The notes: generated by a model from the letters alone, not told the origin. A DNA stretch of 11,892 bases from Cyclostephanos tholiformis (GCA_036939975.1 JALLPB010000982.1:1-11892), one strand, 5' to 3'. Counted from the first letter of the stretch, positions 1-8,984 are shown. Numbers and translations are program-made.

Positions 1-2
1 AC

Positions 3-632
3 GACGATCGCGTCGCCAACGACGATACGATGGATGTCCCCAAGGAGGGGGGGGGGGGGAGGGAGAATCCGGACAAGGTCAAGGCGAACTTCGCGTTATC
101 CGGCGCATTGGCATCCGATGCCAAGACCGGAAATTCGCGCATGGGCATAGCGTTGCGGTTCTCGGAACCGCCCGAGGCCAGGGTGCCGAATACACGATGG
201 AGGCTGTACGTCTTTCGGAGGAGGAGGGTCGACGATGATACCGCCCCCGCCGCCGCCGCCCCCGATTCGGCGGGGGGGAACGACGACGGACTCATCGACA
301 CCTACCACATAAGTCGTCAGTCGTCCTACCTGTTCGGGAGGGAACGCAAGGTCGCGGACATCCCCGTCGATCATCCCTCGCTATCGAAACAGCACGCGGT
401 ATTGCAGTACCGGGCCCTCCCCTCGAAGGAGGAGCGGAATGGCGGTCCGCCGAAATTACTCTGCAGGCCGTACCTGATGGATCTCGAGAGCACGAACGGA
501 ACCTTCGTGAACGGCGTCAGGTTGTGTCCGGCGAGATATTACGAACTTAGGAGGGGGGACGTGATCACCTTAGGGGCGAGCACGAGGGAGTACGTTTTGC
601 TTACTGAACAGAGCGCAAGGACGGGTATTTGA
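3..632 (+). CDS. SNIP1/DAWDLE-like FHA-domain protein, 5' partial
   Basis: Recognised from the end-to-end pattern of SNIP1 (Smad nuclear-interacting protein 1) and plant DAWDLE. Numbering is from the first in-frame ATG at 30. Residues 18-31 (K-A-N-F-A-L-S-G-A-L) and 46-60 (S-E-P-P-E-A-R-V-P-N-T-R-W-R-L) form the family's pre-FHA segment. The FHA fold follows at about 91-192: G103-R104, S119-K-Q-H122, and S154-T-N-G-T-F-V-N-G162, the phosphothreonine-binding loops. It ends Y-V-L-L, as the family does, then TGA at 630-632. Known relatives are nuclear, bind phosphorylated partners, and act in the spliceosome or in small-RNA processing; that role is inferred here. The frame stays open upstream of the ATG to the window edge and relatives carry an Arg/Ser-rich N-terminus, so the gene probably begins outside the window. 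A 13-G run at 47-59 encodes part of E-G-G-G-G, so the frame upstream of it depends on that homopolymer length. An Ala/Asp/Gly-rich loop (67-87) is inserted in the FHA region. Confidence 0.88.
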   Translation, partial: DDRVANDDTMDVPKEGGGGRENPDKVKANFALSGALASDAKTGNSRMGIALRFSEPPEARVPNTRWRLYVFRRRRVDDDTAPAAAAPDSAGGNDDGLIDTYHISRQSSYLFGRERKVADIPVDHPSLSKQHAVLQYRALPSKEERNGGPPKLLCRPYLMDLESTNGTFVNGVRLCPARYYELRRGDVITLGASTREYVLLTEQSARTGI

Positions 633-838
633 GGGGGCATTATTTTTTTTGCAGGTTCTTGGATAACAATATCGGGTGCGCGCGCGGGAGGGGGGAGGCT
701 CCCCGGAAATTATCTTTCCATTAGTGAGGAAACGCTTCCTTTCCGACTACGTTACTTTCATTAAGACAAGTTACGTTTCATTTATTTTCACTTATTGTAT
801 GCGTTGTAAAGAGATCAGTAATTCCTAAGAGTATAGAC
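633..838. other. Convergent intergenic region (two 3' ends)
   Basis: These 206 bp separate the stop codons of two convergent genes and must hold both 3' UTRs. A GC-rich patch (about 675-708, G-C-G-C-G-C-G-C then a G run) gives way to AT-rich sequence (about 745-838). I see no gene and no clear polyadenylation signal. Confidence 0.7.
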
Positions 839-3800
839 TTAGAACGATAAGAAATGCTCCAAAATCGGCTCTTGCTCTTCCTTGGGCTTGCCACTGCCAG
901 GAGCTATGTCGTTGGCAGCATCCCGCTTGTACTTTTTCGACTCCAGGGGAGAGGTTTTACCGCATGTCGTGTCGCTCATTTCTACAATGGTGGAAACCGT
1001 CATGTAACACTGAGCGAAGACCCATTTCACGTTGTTCCAGCAATAACATCGTTTCGTGACATTGTGATCGATGGCTCCCTCTAGTGGGTCGTACACAACA
1101 ATCGGGTCTACCGAGAACATCCCAGTGATCGGATCTATAGTGCCTCCGGGCGGACGAGGCACGAAGGGCGATATGCGATCCAAGTCGATCATTCCATACT
1201 CTGGATGATGAGTCCCATTTATATCTATCATTGTTGATCTAGCATCAAAGTGATGTCCGTAAAATAGCAGGAAATGCATGAGGAGCTTCCCTGATGTAAG
1301 CTCGCCTGAGCAAAGGACTTCAAATATATCATTCGAGCCCTGTGGGACGGAAGACGACGGGAGTACGGTGCTAGTAGCATCCTCACTTGAGGGGGTTTCG
1401 CTCGAAGGGGTTACTTGAGAAGTTACGGCCGACTTTCCGTCGAGGCAAGACAAATTTTGTTTTTTCTCTGCTAACGCCACAATTGACCTGAGACCATTGG
1501 AATCAACTTTTTTTTGTAAATTGGTAATCAACTCTTTGTTTGTTAAAGACGTATCATATTCTTTGTCGTCCCCTTTCTTATGTGTCGCAACCTTGCTTTT
1601 GAAAACGCGGGCGTTTGTTCCGCAAGTCGACTTAGCTACAAGGGCTGTAGCTATAGCTGAGTCGTTGGTCGATTTAGTAACCGTACTGGATTCTGTTTTG
1701 GCTGTAGACCCATTTGACTTCTTCGCAATTGAAGCCCAAGATGAGGATACGGTCGGCTTCGACGCGGTACTGGGGGCGGCATAACTTTTATCAGACGAGT
1801 TGGTCCCCGGCGAGGCTTCCGACTGGCCGGTTGCAGCGACATCGGTTGTTATTAAAGAATCTGTCGATGAAGCATTAGCCTTGCCAAACTTTTGCATCTC
1901 CTCCTGAATAATTTTTCGATCTTTCAATATTGCCACGAGCAACAGTAAAAGGCCGTAGCTACTAAGACCGCCAGAAAACGGCTCATTCAACCTCCTCTGG
2001 GCAAGTAACTCTTTCAAAACACTAGCAACTTGAACCACAGGAGTGCTTTCTGGGGCCAAGCTTAACTCCTCACAAGCTTCTTGTACGACGCGAGTAGAGT
2101 ACGTTGTTGATCCAATCCCACCATGCTCGGGACCCTCAAAAGTGATATCCACCGGCTGCAGACCATTCATTATATCTGCGCCACGCCACTGAGGTGTCAT
2201 TTGATGTGACGAAAAGAAATGAGATTGTGGAGTACCAGAGCCTCTCTCTGGCGAATTGGGCGTTGGTGGGGTACCAGCAGCTGCGATTTCAGCCTGCACA
2301 GCAATGTGATGATGCAAAATCCAGCCCCCCCCTGTTCCAGCCAATCCCGGAAGCTTCGAGGGATCGGCCAACATTTTGACAACGGGTACTGTTGCAGTCG
2401 GAATAGCCTTCACTTGCACAGCCCAGGGTTGGAGTTCAAGCTCACTTGCGAGACGCAAAACACGTTGTGCATTCATCGATAAGGATGAGACATAGCTGTA
2501 TGAGGAGGCATAGTAGAATTCCTCCCCATTGCTTGGGTAATCGTGTGCATACCCCTCGATGCCGCTTGTTGTCTCTCCATCATATCCCGAAGAGACCTGA
2601 GAGTGGTACGAAAATGCAGGCGAGAACGCAGAAACCTCAGTTTGCTGATTCGGTTCATAATATTCGTGAGAATGATTTTCCGCTTTGACATCACCAGACG
2701 AATATTCCGTGTCCATGATCATGCCATTCTCGGGATTTATATCGTGCACTATACTCGTTTGCTCTCCACTTTCAACACTTAAAACAGCCAGATCAAGGGA
2801 AGTCTGTTCACCACCACCCACGACGTGGAAAGAGCATTCGGCCGAATTTTCAGTACTCTGTACAATGTGTCGATCAAAAGTTGGGGACCTTGGTGATAGT
2901 CTGCCGTGGTTATTTCCGTGAGACATGAAGACACTTTCTTGTGCTGTGTCTTCCTGCTCGTGAAAACTGTTCAAAGGAGTACTATGCAGAGAAGGAGCTT
3001 CAATAAATTGGTCGGGGATAACATCATCTAAACCACAAACGACCAAATCCAAATCAGAAGAGGGTAGGTCGAGCTGCGTGGCGCAACTACCGTACATTTC
3101 AACGCGGCACTGGCCGGGCCATATTTTCTGTGAAAGGGATGACCGAAGCGAGCTAAGCCGATAGTAGCTGAAAAATCAGTCCAGCGCAATAATGAATAGG
3201 GAAAATACTCTTACCGCTAGCGTATCCCCCAATGCACCCAACACCGCATCTCGTTCTTTCCGTCTTATATCCAAAGCGAGCGCTCGTCGAGACATGAACG
3301 TTGTAATCTCTTCCGACAGTCGTCCGCAGACATTCAACAAATGATATCCTACATCGTCCTCCGTGGTCGCAGAAGTAGATTGATGACGAAATCGATTCGA
3401 GGAGCTGTGGGGAGCCTCGAGCGATGACGCAACGGAGGATGATGCCGAGCACGAATTTCCAGGCCCGATGAGGGTAGTCAAGGGGGGGGGAGCACCATCG
3501 TCATCTGTCAGTGATGCTGAAGTACGTTGTTGTACCTTCCCTGTGTCGGCCGTGACGGAAATATTGGATTCCTTTTTCAGACCGCATTCTGAGGAGGGAG
3601 TGTTGCCATCGAGTGCGATCAATCCACTGCTTTGGGTGGGCTGTTCTGACAGAGGTTTTACGGCAGCAAGCACTACCTCGGCCTTAGTCTTCGATTCGAC
3701 ATTGAGTTTGGCCTTGATTTCTGATGGCGGCTTCGCCCACGCATTTAGCTTGGGTTTTGGAGGACATGATTGTTTCGGATCGACGGTTGTGTGAGGTTCA

Positions 3801-5785
3801 ATCACAGATTTATAACTCATTCCAGGTTTAACTTTTGACGAGCCATTCGAAGACGGAGGATAAATGCCCTCCTCCTTTGCCTTACACAGCGCGCGATTAT
3901 TGGCGCTGGATTGCAATGATGACTTTTTGATTTCTGGGGCGACATTAGCAGCTGTCGAGGGAGAGATGCCAACCAGCACATCTCGCAGCGATTTTGCAGA
4001 CAAATTGGATGCCAATGATGGCGTCGAGAGGGTTTTACTGCTCGCCGCGACACCGTTCGAATGATTCCGACATAGCCCTTCACTAGTGTGCTGTTGTTGC
4101 GCAGCTAGCTTACTGTTGAATGCTGATGATGAATGATTGACATTCTTAACATTAGGGTTATTGCGCACTTTGTCCTCAACAGTGGATGCATTGTCCAGTT
4201 GCTTTGCACCATCGATCCCTATTCGCACTACCTCATCGTCCACGGCATCCAAAATTTGAAGGATTACATCCTTGATCATTTTGCTTTGCTGCTGCTGCTG
4301 CTGTTCACTGTTATTACGGTTCTTGTCACGGCACCGCTTGGCATGCCGTCTTCGGCCGTTGTGCGAGCTCCCCCCATCATGATGAGCTGACGCGTTATCA
4401 TTATTGCTTTGATTACGCCCGTTGCTGTTGTTGGAAGTACTACTATTAGATGCAGTTCCATTATTTTGCGTTCCCGTCGATGATTTTTTACTCCCCCCTT
4501 TCCTTCTTCGGCCACGAGGCTTGACTTCTACTGTTTCCCACACCCCGTCATCGGGGTCACTAGAATGGTTGTCCTGGGCAGAAATTTCAGTTTTGTTGGG
4601 AGAAGAGAGCTCGGTAGACGGCCCAGACTCCATATTGTCCCTCGAGTCAGTGTTCTTGATTTCATCGAAACTTTCCTTAGACTTTACAAAGGTGATTATT
4701 TTCTCGGGGTTTTCTGCATGCCTGCTACTTTTAATTCCGTTATTTTTTTCGTTCATCTCATCAAGATGAACAAACTCTCCAGCAGCCTCGGTGTTCTTGG
4801 ATGGTGTGATCATTGATCGTGTAGATGCGGGTGCAGTGCTGCTTTCAGAGGGATCTAACCCATTCTCGACGTTCACTGAAGCAGGCTCAACCTCGGGATA
4901 TTCAACATCAGCCGCCACCTGAGGGACAGAATTAATGACAGAATTAATTTTCTGGATCTGATCTGGTGCTTCTAAAATTTTAGTCTCAGGACAAAGAGGA
5001 TCGTCGAGATGTAGCGATTTGCCTTTCTGATTGACGGGGGAGGGAAGCAATAATATTTTTGAGTGACGTGGGAGAAGGAATTTTATTTTCAGAGACGAGA
5101 AATTCAATTAACTGACCTTCTTCTTCTTTTTATTCTTCTTCTTCTTAGACGGGGAGGACGGAGAAGAAGGCGTCTTTCGACTCCACCCGTCTGTAAAGAA
5201 TTGATCCGAAATGGGAGAAGTCCCGTCAGCTGGCATTTTGGCATCAGAGGCCATTTTGGATGGAATTTCGGGTGCGCCAGCGGCGCCGGATAGGCCATAT
5301 TTACTCGTGGCCCTAGGCTGAGATAGCTTGGTCACAGGTTGGTCATATTTATCGATGACATTTCCTTTCGCGTTGTGAGGGTGGGGGCGACGGGTATTAT
5401 CTGAAACTTTTGCGCCTTGCCTATCATGTGAACTGGCTTCTTGGCGTAGAGGCGACGCCTGATCGGGCGCCGCCGACGATTTATTTCTGCGTTCTTTGGC
5501 GTTTTCAGCCATTTTTTCACCAGATGGCTCGCCTAAGTGTTGAGACGGGAAGCTTATAGCAGAAGAATCCCCGCCGGCATCATTTTTCGCAACCGCATAT
5601 TTGGATTTGAACTGCTCTTTGGGAGATTCGCTCCGGGGCGGCAGCGGATCGTTGTCGTCGTGGCGGGAAGAGGCAGCGTCCGTTGGAAATTCAGTTTGAC
5701 CACTCATGCTTAATCGACTTAGCCGTTTCAGTCGAACGTTCTTTGCTTTGCTTTGATTGATTGGTGTTCTTTCAATGCATCTCAT
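839..5785 (-). CDS. TRF4/PAPD5-type non-canonical poly(A) polymerase (three exons)
   Basis: Exons 5785-5117, 5026-3215 and 3127-839 join in phase 0 and give 1589 residues. The core is a TRF4-family nucleotidyltransferase. Exon 2 ends with the helical lead-in (about 778-827), and exon 3 opens K-I-W-P-G then V-E-M-Y-G-S840-841 with S-S-D-L-D-L-V-V (catalytic D852, D854). A-T-V-P-V-V-K-M follows at about 1072-1079, and V-D-I-T-F supplies the third Asp, D1154. R-R-L-N-E-P-F-S-G-G-L-S-S-Y lies at about 1205-1218. The PAP/25A-associated domain has L-L-M-H-F-L-L-F-Y-G-H-H-F near 1442-1454 and V-Y-D-P-L-E near 1505-1510. Relatives add short A-tails to nuclear RNAs for exosome decay or trim and protect RNA 3' ends; that role is inferred here. 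Oddities: three long Ser/Thr-rich insertions split the core, and about 780 mostly disordered residues precede it (poly-Lys 213-226, Asn-rich stretch, six Gln 465-470). The first in-frame ATG is 5785; M27 (5707) is an alternative start. Confidence 0.88.
3128..3214 (-). other. Intron 2 of the TRF4-like gene
   Basis: Eighty-seven bp, phase 0. The donor is GCG|GTAAGAG at 3215/3214 and the acceptor is TCACAG|AAAATA at 3128/3127. The join D-T-L-A|K-I-W-P-G-Q recreates the W-P-x-A-like element that comes just before the catalytic G-S motif in TRF4 enzymes. This homology fixes both splice sites. Confidence 0.88.
5027..5116 (-). other. Intron 1 of the TRF4-like gene
   Basis: Ninety bp, phase 0. The donor is AAG|GTCAGT at 5117/5116 and the acceptor is AATCAG|AAAGGC at 5027/5026. 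Removing it joins the Lys-rich end of exon 1 to K-G-K-S-L. Reading through the donor meets a TAA at 5110-5108, so splicing is needed for a full-length protein. Confidence 0.85.
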
Positions 5786-5947
5786 GGCACCGCAATCGTT
5801 GGATGATGAAAAACAGTGTCATGGTTGATCAGGACTGGAGGTGAGGTGGAGGGGTGAGAGAGAGACGGAGAGGGCGAGGGAGAAAAGGAAAAAAGAGACC
5901 GACGCAGGACAGACGTATCGTTGGGGCGGTCCTTATCCTGCGTCTCT
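5786..5947 (-). promoter_or_regulatory. Purine/pyrimidine tract and inverted repeat upstream of the TRF4-like gene
   Basis: On the plus strand 5831-5898 is almost pure purine, so the sense strand of the minus-strand gene is a CT-rich leader or promoter tract ending about 45 bp before the first ATG. It is followed by a perfect 9-bp inverted repeat, GACGCAGGA (5901-5909) and TCCTGCGTC (5936-5944), with a 26-bp spacer. Promoter or 5' UTR function is inferred from position only. Confidence 0.35.
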
Positions 5948-5985
5948 TCCTACCAATACATAGGAACTAGTATAACACAGTGACG
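5948..5985 (+). repeat. Dispersed repeat, copy 1
   Basis: Contains TACATAGGAACTAGTA (5957-5972) followed by TAACACAGTGACG. The part from 5958 matches 8998-9026 at about 25 of 29 aligned positions. The 16-mer is also an exact reverse complement of 9876-9891. Both direct copies begin TCCTAC. It lies about 170 bp upstream of the TRF4-like start. Confidence 0.7.
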
Positions 5986-7209
5986 CACTCGCTTTTTTTC
6001 ACTCGGATTTTGTCATTGCACCTTCCTCCATATCATCCCTCCAGGAACCTGTGGTAAAACTCCATGATATTATGGTAAAACATTTGTTGTGCAAATGTTG
6101 CACAAGGTTTATCATCAGTCTAAGCCCCAACCTTCTTCACCAGGTATATTTGAAACTAGGTGCCCATTGCAAAACTCTCCCTAGAGCCCAACCAATCAAT
6201 GCTTGGCAGGACAGCTTGTGCCACAACTCGCTATTCACCCTATGCTGCATAAAATTATTGTACTAGCAGGAATCCTTCATGTTCATGTTCACGGTTTTAA
6301 TGTGAATAATTCCTAGGATGGCCGCAGGAAGCTGTGTATTGTTTTCTGTGATCTGTGTCTGTATGTAGGTTGTCTTTTGTACTTGTGAGTGGGCAGTGGA
6401 CAGTTGGCAGTTGATTTGTGAGGTACCATAGAAGCTGCCATGATTGGTCACCAGAGCAGGATTCTTAAGTTTAATAAATGTAGGATTAGTAATGAGTAAG
6501 CTTTGCAGCTTAAGCGGTACACAATGATACCAGAAAAACAACTCTGAAGTAAATTCTATTTCAAGTTGATTAACTTATTTTTGTCTCCTAAAGTTTTTTG
6601 AATTGACCCATGCATGCAACAATACTACAAAATAAAGGGAGAACAACTTACTACAAATAAAACATGATAGAAATAAGATATCATCATACCATATTTTTTC
6701 TGATAAAATCAGTGTTTGTTGAACATATTTACTTTACTAATTCTGTAAATAATCTGTTAGAGAACCAACACTTTCAACTTCAACATATAAAATGTACTAT
6801 TGTTCAGATGCTATGGGGTCTTGAGAGGATGTCATGACTTGTTGCAAATATACAGTACATGATATTTTTGACATGGAACTAACTCTTTATAGAAATAATT
6901 TAAGTAATTGGAGGGACTTACAATGCATTGTCTTCTGGTATTGGGATTATCCCTTTGCATTTGAGTGCCAGCTCTACCAACTCTGAGGCGGGGTGATCTC
7001 TCCCAGAAACAACAGTGCTTCATGGGAGGTGTATGCACCAGTAATCAGTGCTTGACAGAGTTGTGATGCTTGAGCCTATCAAAGCCGCGTTGCTACTTCT
7101 AATGACGGGAAAAGTACTTACTTGATTCGCCAAATGTGGCAATAGAGAGTCTTCGGAGATGGAGGGAGATTGACCGTCAAAATAATAATATGCATCATTT
7201 AATTTTTAC
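5986..7209. other. AT-rich intergenic stretch, no supported gene
   Basis: About 1.2 kb between the 3' end of the signal peptidase gene and the upstream side of the TRF4-like gene. Composition turns AT-rich, notably 6540-6920. Only short open frames without recognisable motifs occur on either strand. Small structures seen: a 9-bp direct repeat TGGTAAAAC (6052-6060, 6073-6081), overlapping inverted repeats at 6080-6105, three 7-bp units at 6392-6412 (GGCAGTG, GACAGTT, GGCAGTT), and a tRNA D-arm-like minus-strand patch at 6971-6990. I see no RNA gene that I can support. Confidence 0.6.
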
Positions 7210-8411
7210 TCAATACATACCCGTTGATCCAACGCGCCACGGCGGCCAGTAAACAAAGACCGCCCTCCCGATGACGTTCTCGGCCGGTAAGAAACCCCAA
7301 ATATGCCCGTCGAGGCTGTGATTGCGATTGTCCCCCAACACTAGGACGTCCCCCCTAGGCACGATCACGGGTCCGAATTCGTATTCCGCGCTCTCGGCGG
7401 TGAATGGCTCGTCCTGCGCCTCGCCGTTCACGTACAGCGTACCACCCATTATCTCGACCTTATCGCCCTGGGGGAGGATGGAGGGTTGAAACGGGGGGGT
7501 GAAGGGACATCGTTCGTTATGGATAATACCTATATACATACAAAAAATGCACGAAAACGGGATAATTCACACGCAACGTCTCGAAGGGCGCAGGGAATAC
7601 ATCCGTCCCTCAGGGGGTTCGCCGCCCCCCCCCCCCCCCCCCCCAAAAAAAAGAAAAAGNAGGCAACTTTCCCCGTCTCGCCGCCAGACCCTCCCCCTCC
7701 TCCCTCTCTCGCCGCCCTCGTCCTTGTCCACCCTCAAAAGAAACGAAATCGTCACCAAATATCCCCCACACTCACCTCGATCGCGACGATTCTCTTGATG
7801 AGCGCCTCCTTCGCCTTCTGCGATCCGCCGCCCACGATGTCGCGAAATCTCGGGGGGGGGTTGAACACCACCACCTCCCTCCTGTTCAGCGGGCGTATTC
7901 TCTTGGTCACCTTTTCGACCGCGAGCTGATCGCCCACCTCGAAGGTGGGGTACATGGACAGGCTAGGTATGTATCGTGGTTCGATGATTAGCAGGCGCAT
8001 TAGGAGGGCGACGCCGAGGCTCACAGTGTACGTTTTCACGTCCTCACGACCCTCGGGACTCGTGAACCACTCCCGCACCTGCTCGGGGAAGCTTAGATCC
8101 TCCCATCGCCTGTCGTCCGCATCGTCGTCCCACTGGTTGAGACCGCCGGGATTAGGATCGACGAAGTCATCGGAGGAGGAATCCCCCTTCCTCGCGTTTT
8201 TCGTCCACAACGACGACGGAACCCGTCCTCCTCCTTCTCCTCCTCCCCCGACGATGCCACTCCTCGTCCACCCCAGCGGGAGCGACGACGACCGTCGAGG
8301 CGCGCAGAAGGCCGTAACGCCCATCCCAGGAGGGGACGGACCCAGGACGACGACCAACGCGACGAGCGCGGCCCACAACATCGGGACGTTTCGCGGCTTC
8401 CAAGGCGACAT
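7210..8411 (-). CDS. Plastid-type signal peptidase I (thylakoid processing peptidase-like)
   Basis: Exons 8411-7776 and 7467-7210 join in phase 0 and give 297 residues. This is an S26-family type I signal peptidase, which removes signal or transit peptides from proteins crossing a membrane. Catalytic Ser152 sits in I-P-S-L-S-M-Y-P-T, and general base Lys206 in A-L-I-K-R-I-V-A-I-E|G-D-K-V-E. The box L-Y-V-N-G is at 223-227 and G-D-N-R-N-H-S-L-D at 257-265. A membrane anchor lies at about 127-144. The N-terminus has a signal peptide (hydrophobic core 11-23) ending T-A34|F35-C-A-P, then a Ser/Gly/Arg-rich stretch. That is the bipartite pattern for import into secondary plastids, so a thylakoid or envelope peptidase like plant Plsp1 is inferred. 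The start is ATG 8411; the in-frame GTG at 8423 was discounted. The stop TGA at 7212-7210 lies just past a possible splice donor, so the last residues are less certain. Confidence 0.92.
7468..7775 (-). other. Intron of the signal peptidase gene
   Basis: 308 bp, phase 0. The donor is GAG|GTGAGT at 7776/7775 and the acceptor is CCCCCAG|GGCGAT at 7468/7467. It joins I-V-A-I-E to G-D-K-V-E-I, which is uninterrupted in signal peptidases. It is much longer than the two introns of the TRF4-like gene and contains the homopolymer run and ambiguous base described separately. Confidence 0.9.
7625..7660. repeat. C20 homopolymer, A-rich run and ambiguous base
   Basis: Twenty consecutive C (7625-7644) run into eight A, then G and AAAAAG, then an N at 7660. 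The run is within the signal peptidase intron. The N just after a long homopolymer suggests sequencing slippage, so neither the run length nor the local sequence should be trusted. Confidence 0.9.
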
Positions 8412-8844
8412 GATATTTTTCACAAGTCGACTTATATAATAGGATGGGAAATTTGAGAGAGTTGCTGCGTCCGCCCTCCGTTCGACGAGTTGGTAAAATC
8501 GTCAGCCGCCGCCGAATCGTTTATCAGGCTGATTTTATCAGGCTTGATTTTGTGGCAACGATATCCGAGAAGCAGGTGAAGACTCCTATGTGTTTGGTGG
8601 TGTAGAAGGTCTAGGTACATACACATACCGCACAACCAGTAGAGTGGGGTAGAGAGATTACTGGAATTGTAACATTTTACATCTTTTGCTACGTATTATT
8701 TTGAGTCACGAATTTTCAAATGCTTTATCAATTTTCATGTTTCATCATATTGTTCCTCCGTGGTGATTTGCAATTTTCTGCAATTCTCATATTGCATTTG
8801 CAATTTTCATAATTGGGAGTCCTGATAACGGTGATTTAAATCGA
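8412..8844. other. Upstream region of the signal peptidase gene
   Basis: No gene is supported. On the minus strand a TATATAAG string lies at about 8440-8433, abutting a perfect palindrome AAGTCGACTT (8424-8433), only about 13-30 bp before the start codon; it is too close for a usual TATA box unless the leader is very short. A tandem duplication TTATCAGGCTGATT / TTATCAGGCTTGATT lies at 8521-8534 and 8535-8549. Sequence from about 8660 is AT-rich with repeated GCAATTT-like words (8769-8815). Confidence 0.5.
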
Positions 8845-8866
8845 CAGTGGCGGGGCTTCGCCACTG
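8845..8866. repeat. Perfect 8-bp stem inverted repeat
   Basis: CAGTGGCG (8845-8852) and CGCCACTG (8859-8866) flank a six-base loop GGGCTT. It is a strong GC-rich hairpin in AT-rich surroundings. The first eight bases resemble the outer end of many hAT-type terminal repeats, but no partner end or 8-bp target duplication was found. Confidence 0.75.
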
Positions 8867-8984
8867 ACTTTGGTAACAGATTGTCTTGTCTCTCATTCTT
8901 TTGTAGGAATTGGCACCACCACCTCTTAGCACTCATTTTGGGGCTTTCTTGCGGGAACAAAATTATTTTTCCATCAAGACACAA

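Noticed and set aside
625..654. A GT...TTTTTTTTGCAG pair that would make a 30-bp intron at the end of the FHA gene
   Set aside because: Thirty bp is shorter than expected for a spliced intron, and the stop at 630-632 already follows the conserved end of the domain.
4017..4077. GTTCGAATGA as a tRNA B box
   Set aside because: It lies in the coding exon of the TRF4-like gene and no D-arm or cloverleaf surrounds it.
5027..5107. Open frame upstream of the exon 2 acceptor beginning at a TTG
   Set aside because: It lies wholly in the intron and the reading frame is explained by the phase-0 join at 5117/5026.
8412..8423. In-frame GTG upstream of the signal peptidase ATG
   Set aside because: Eukaryotic genes rarely start at GTG, and the ATG at 8411 gives a normal signal peptide.
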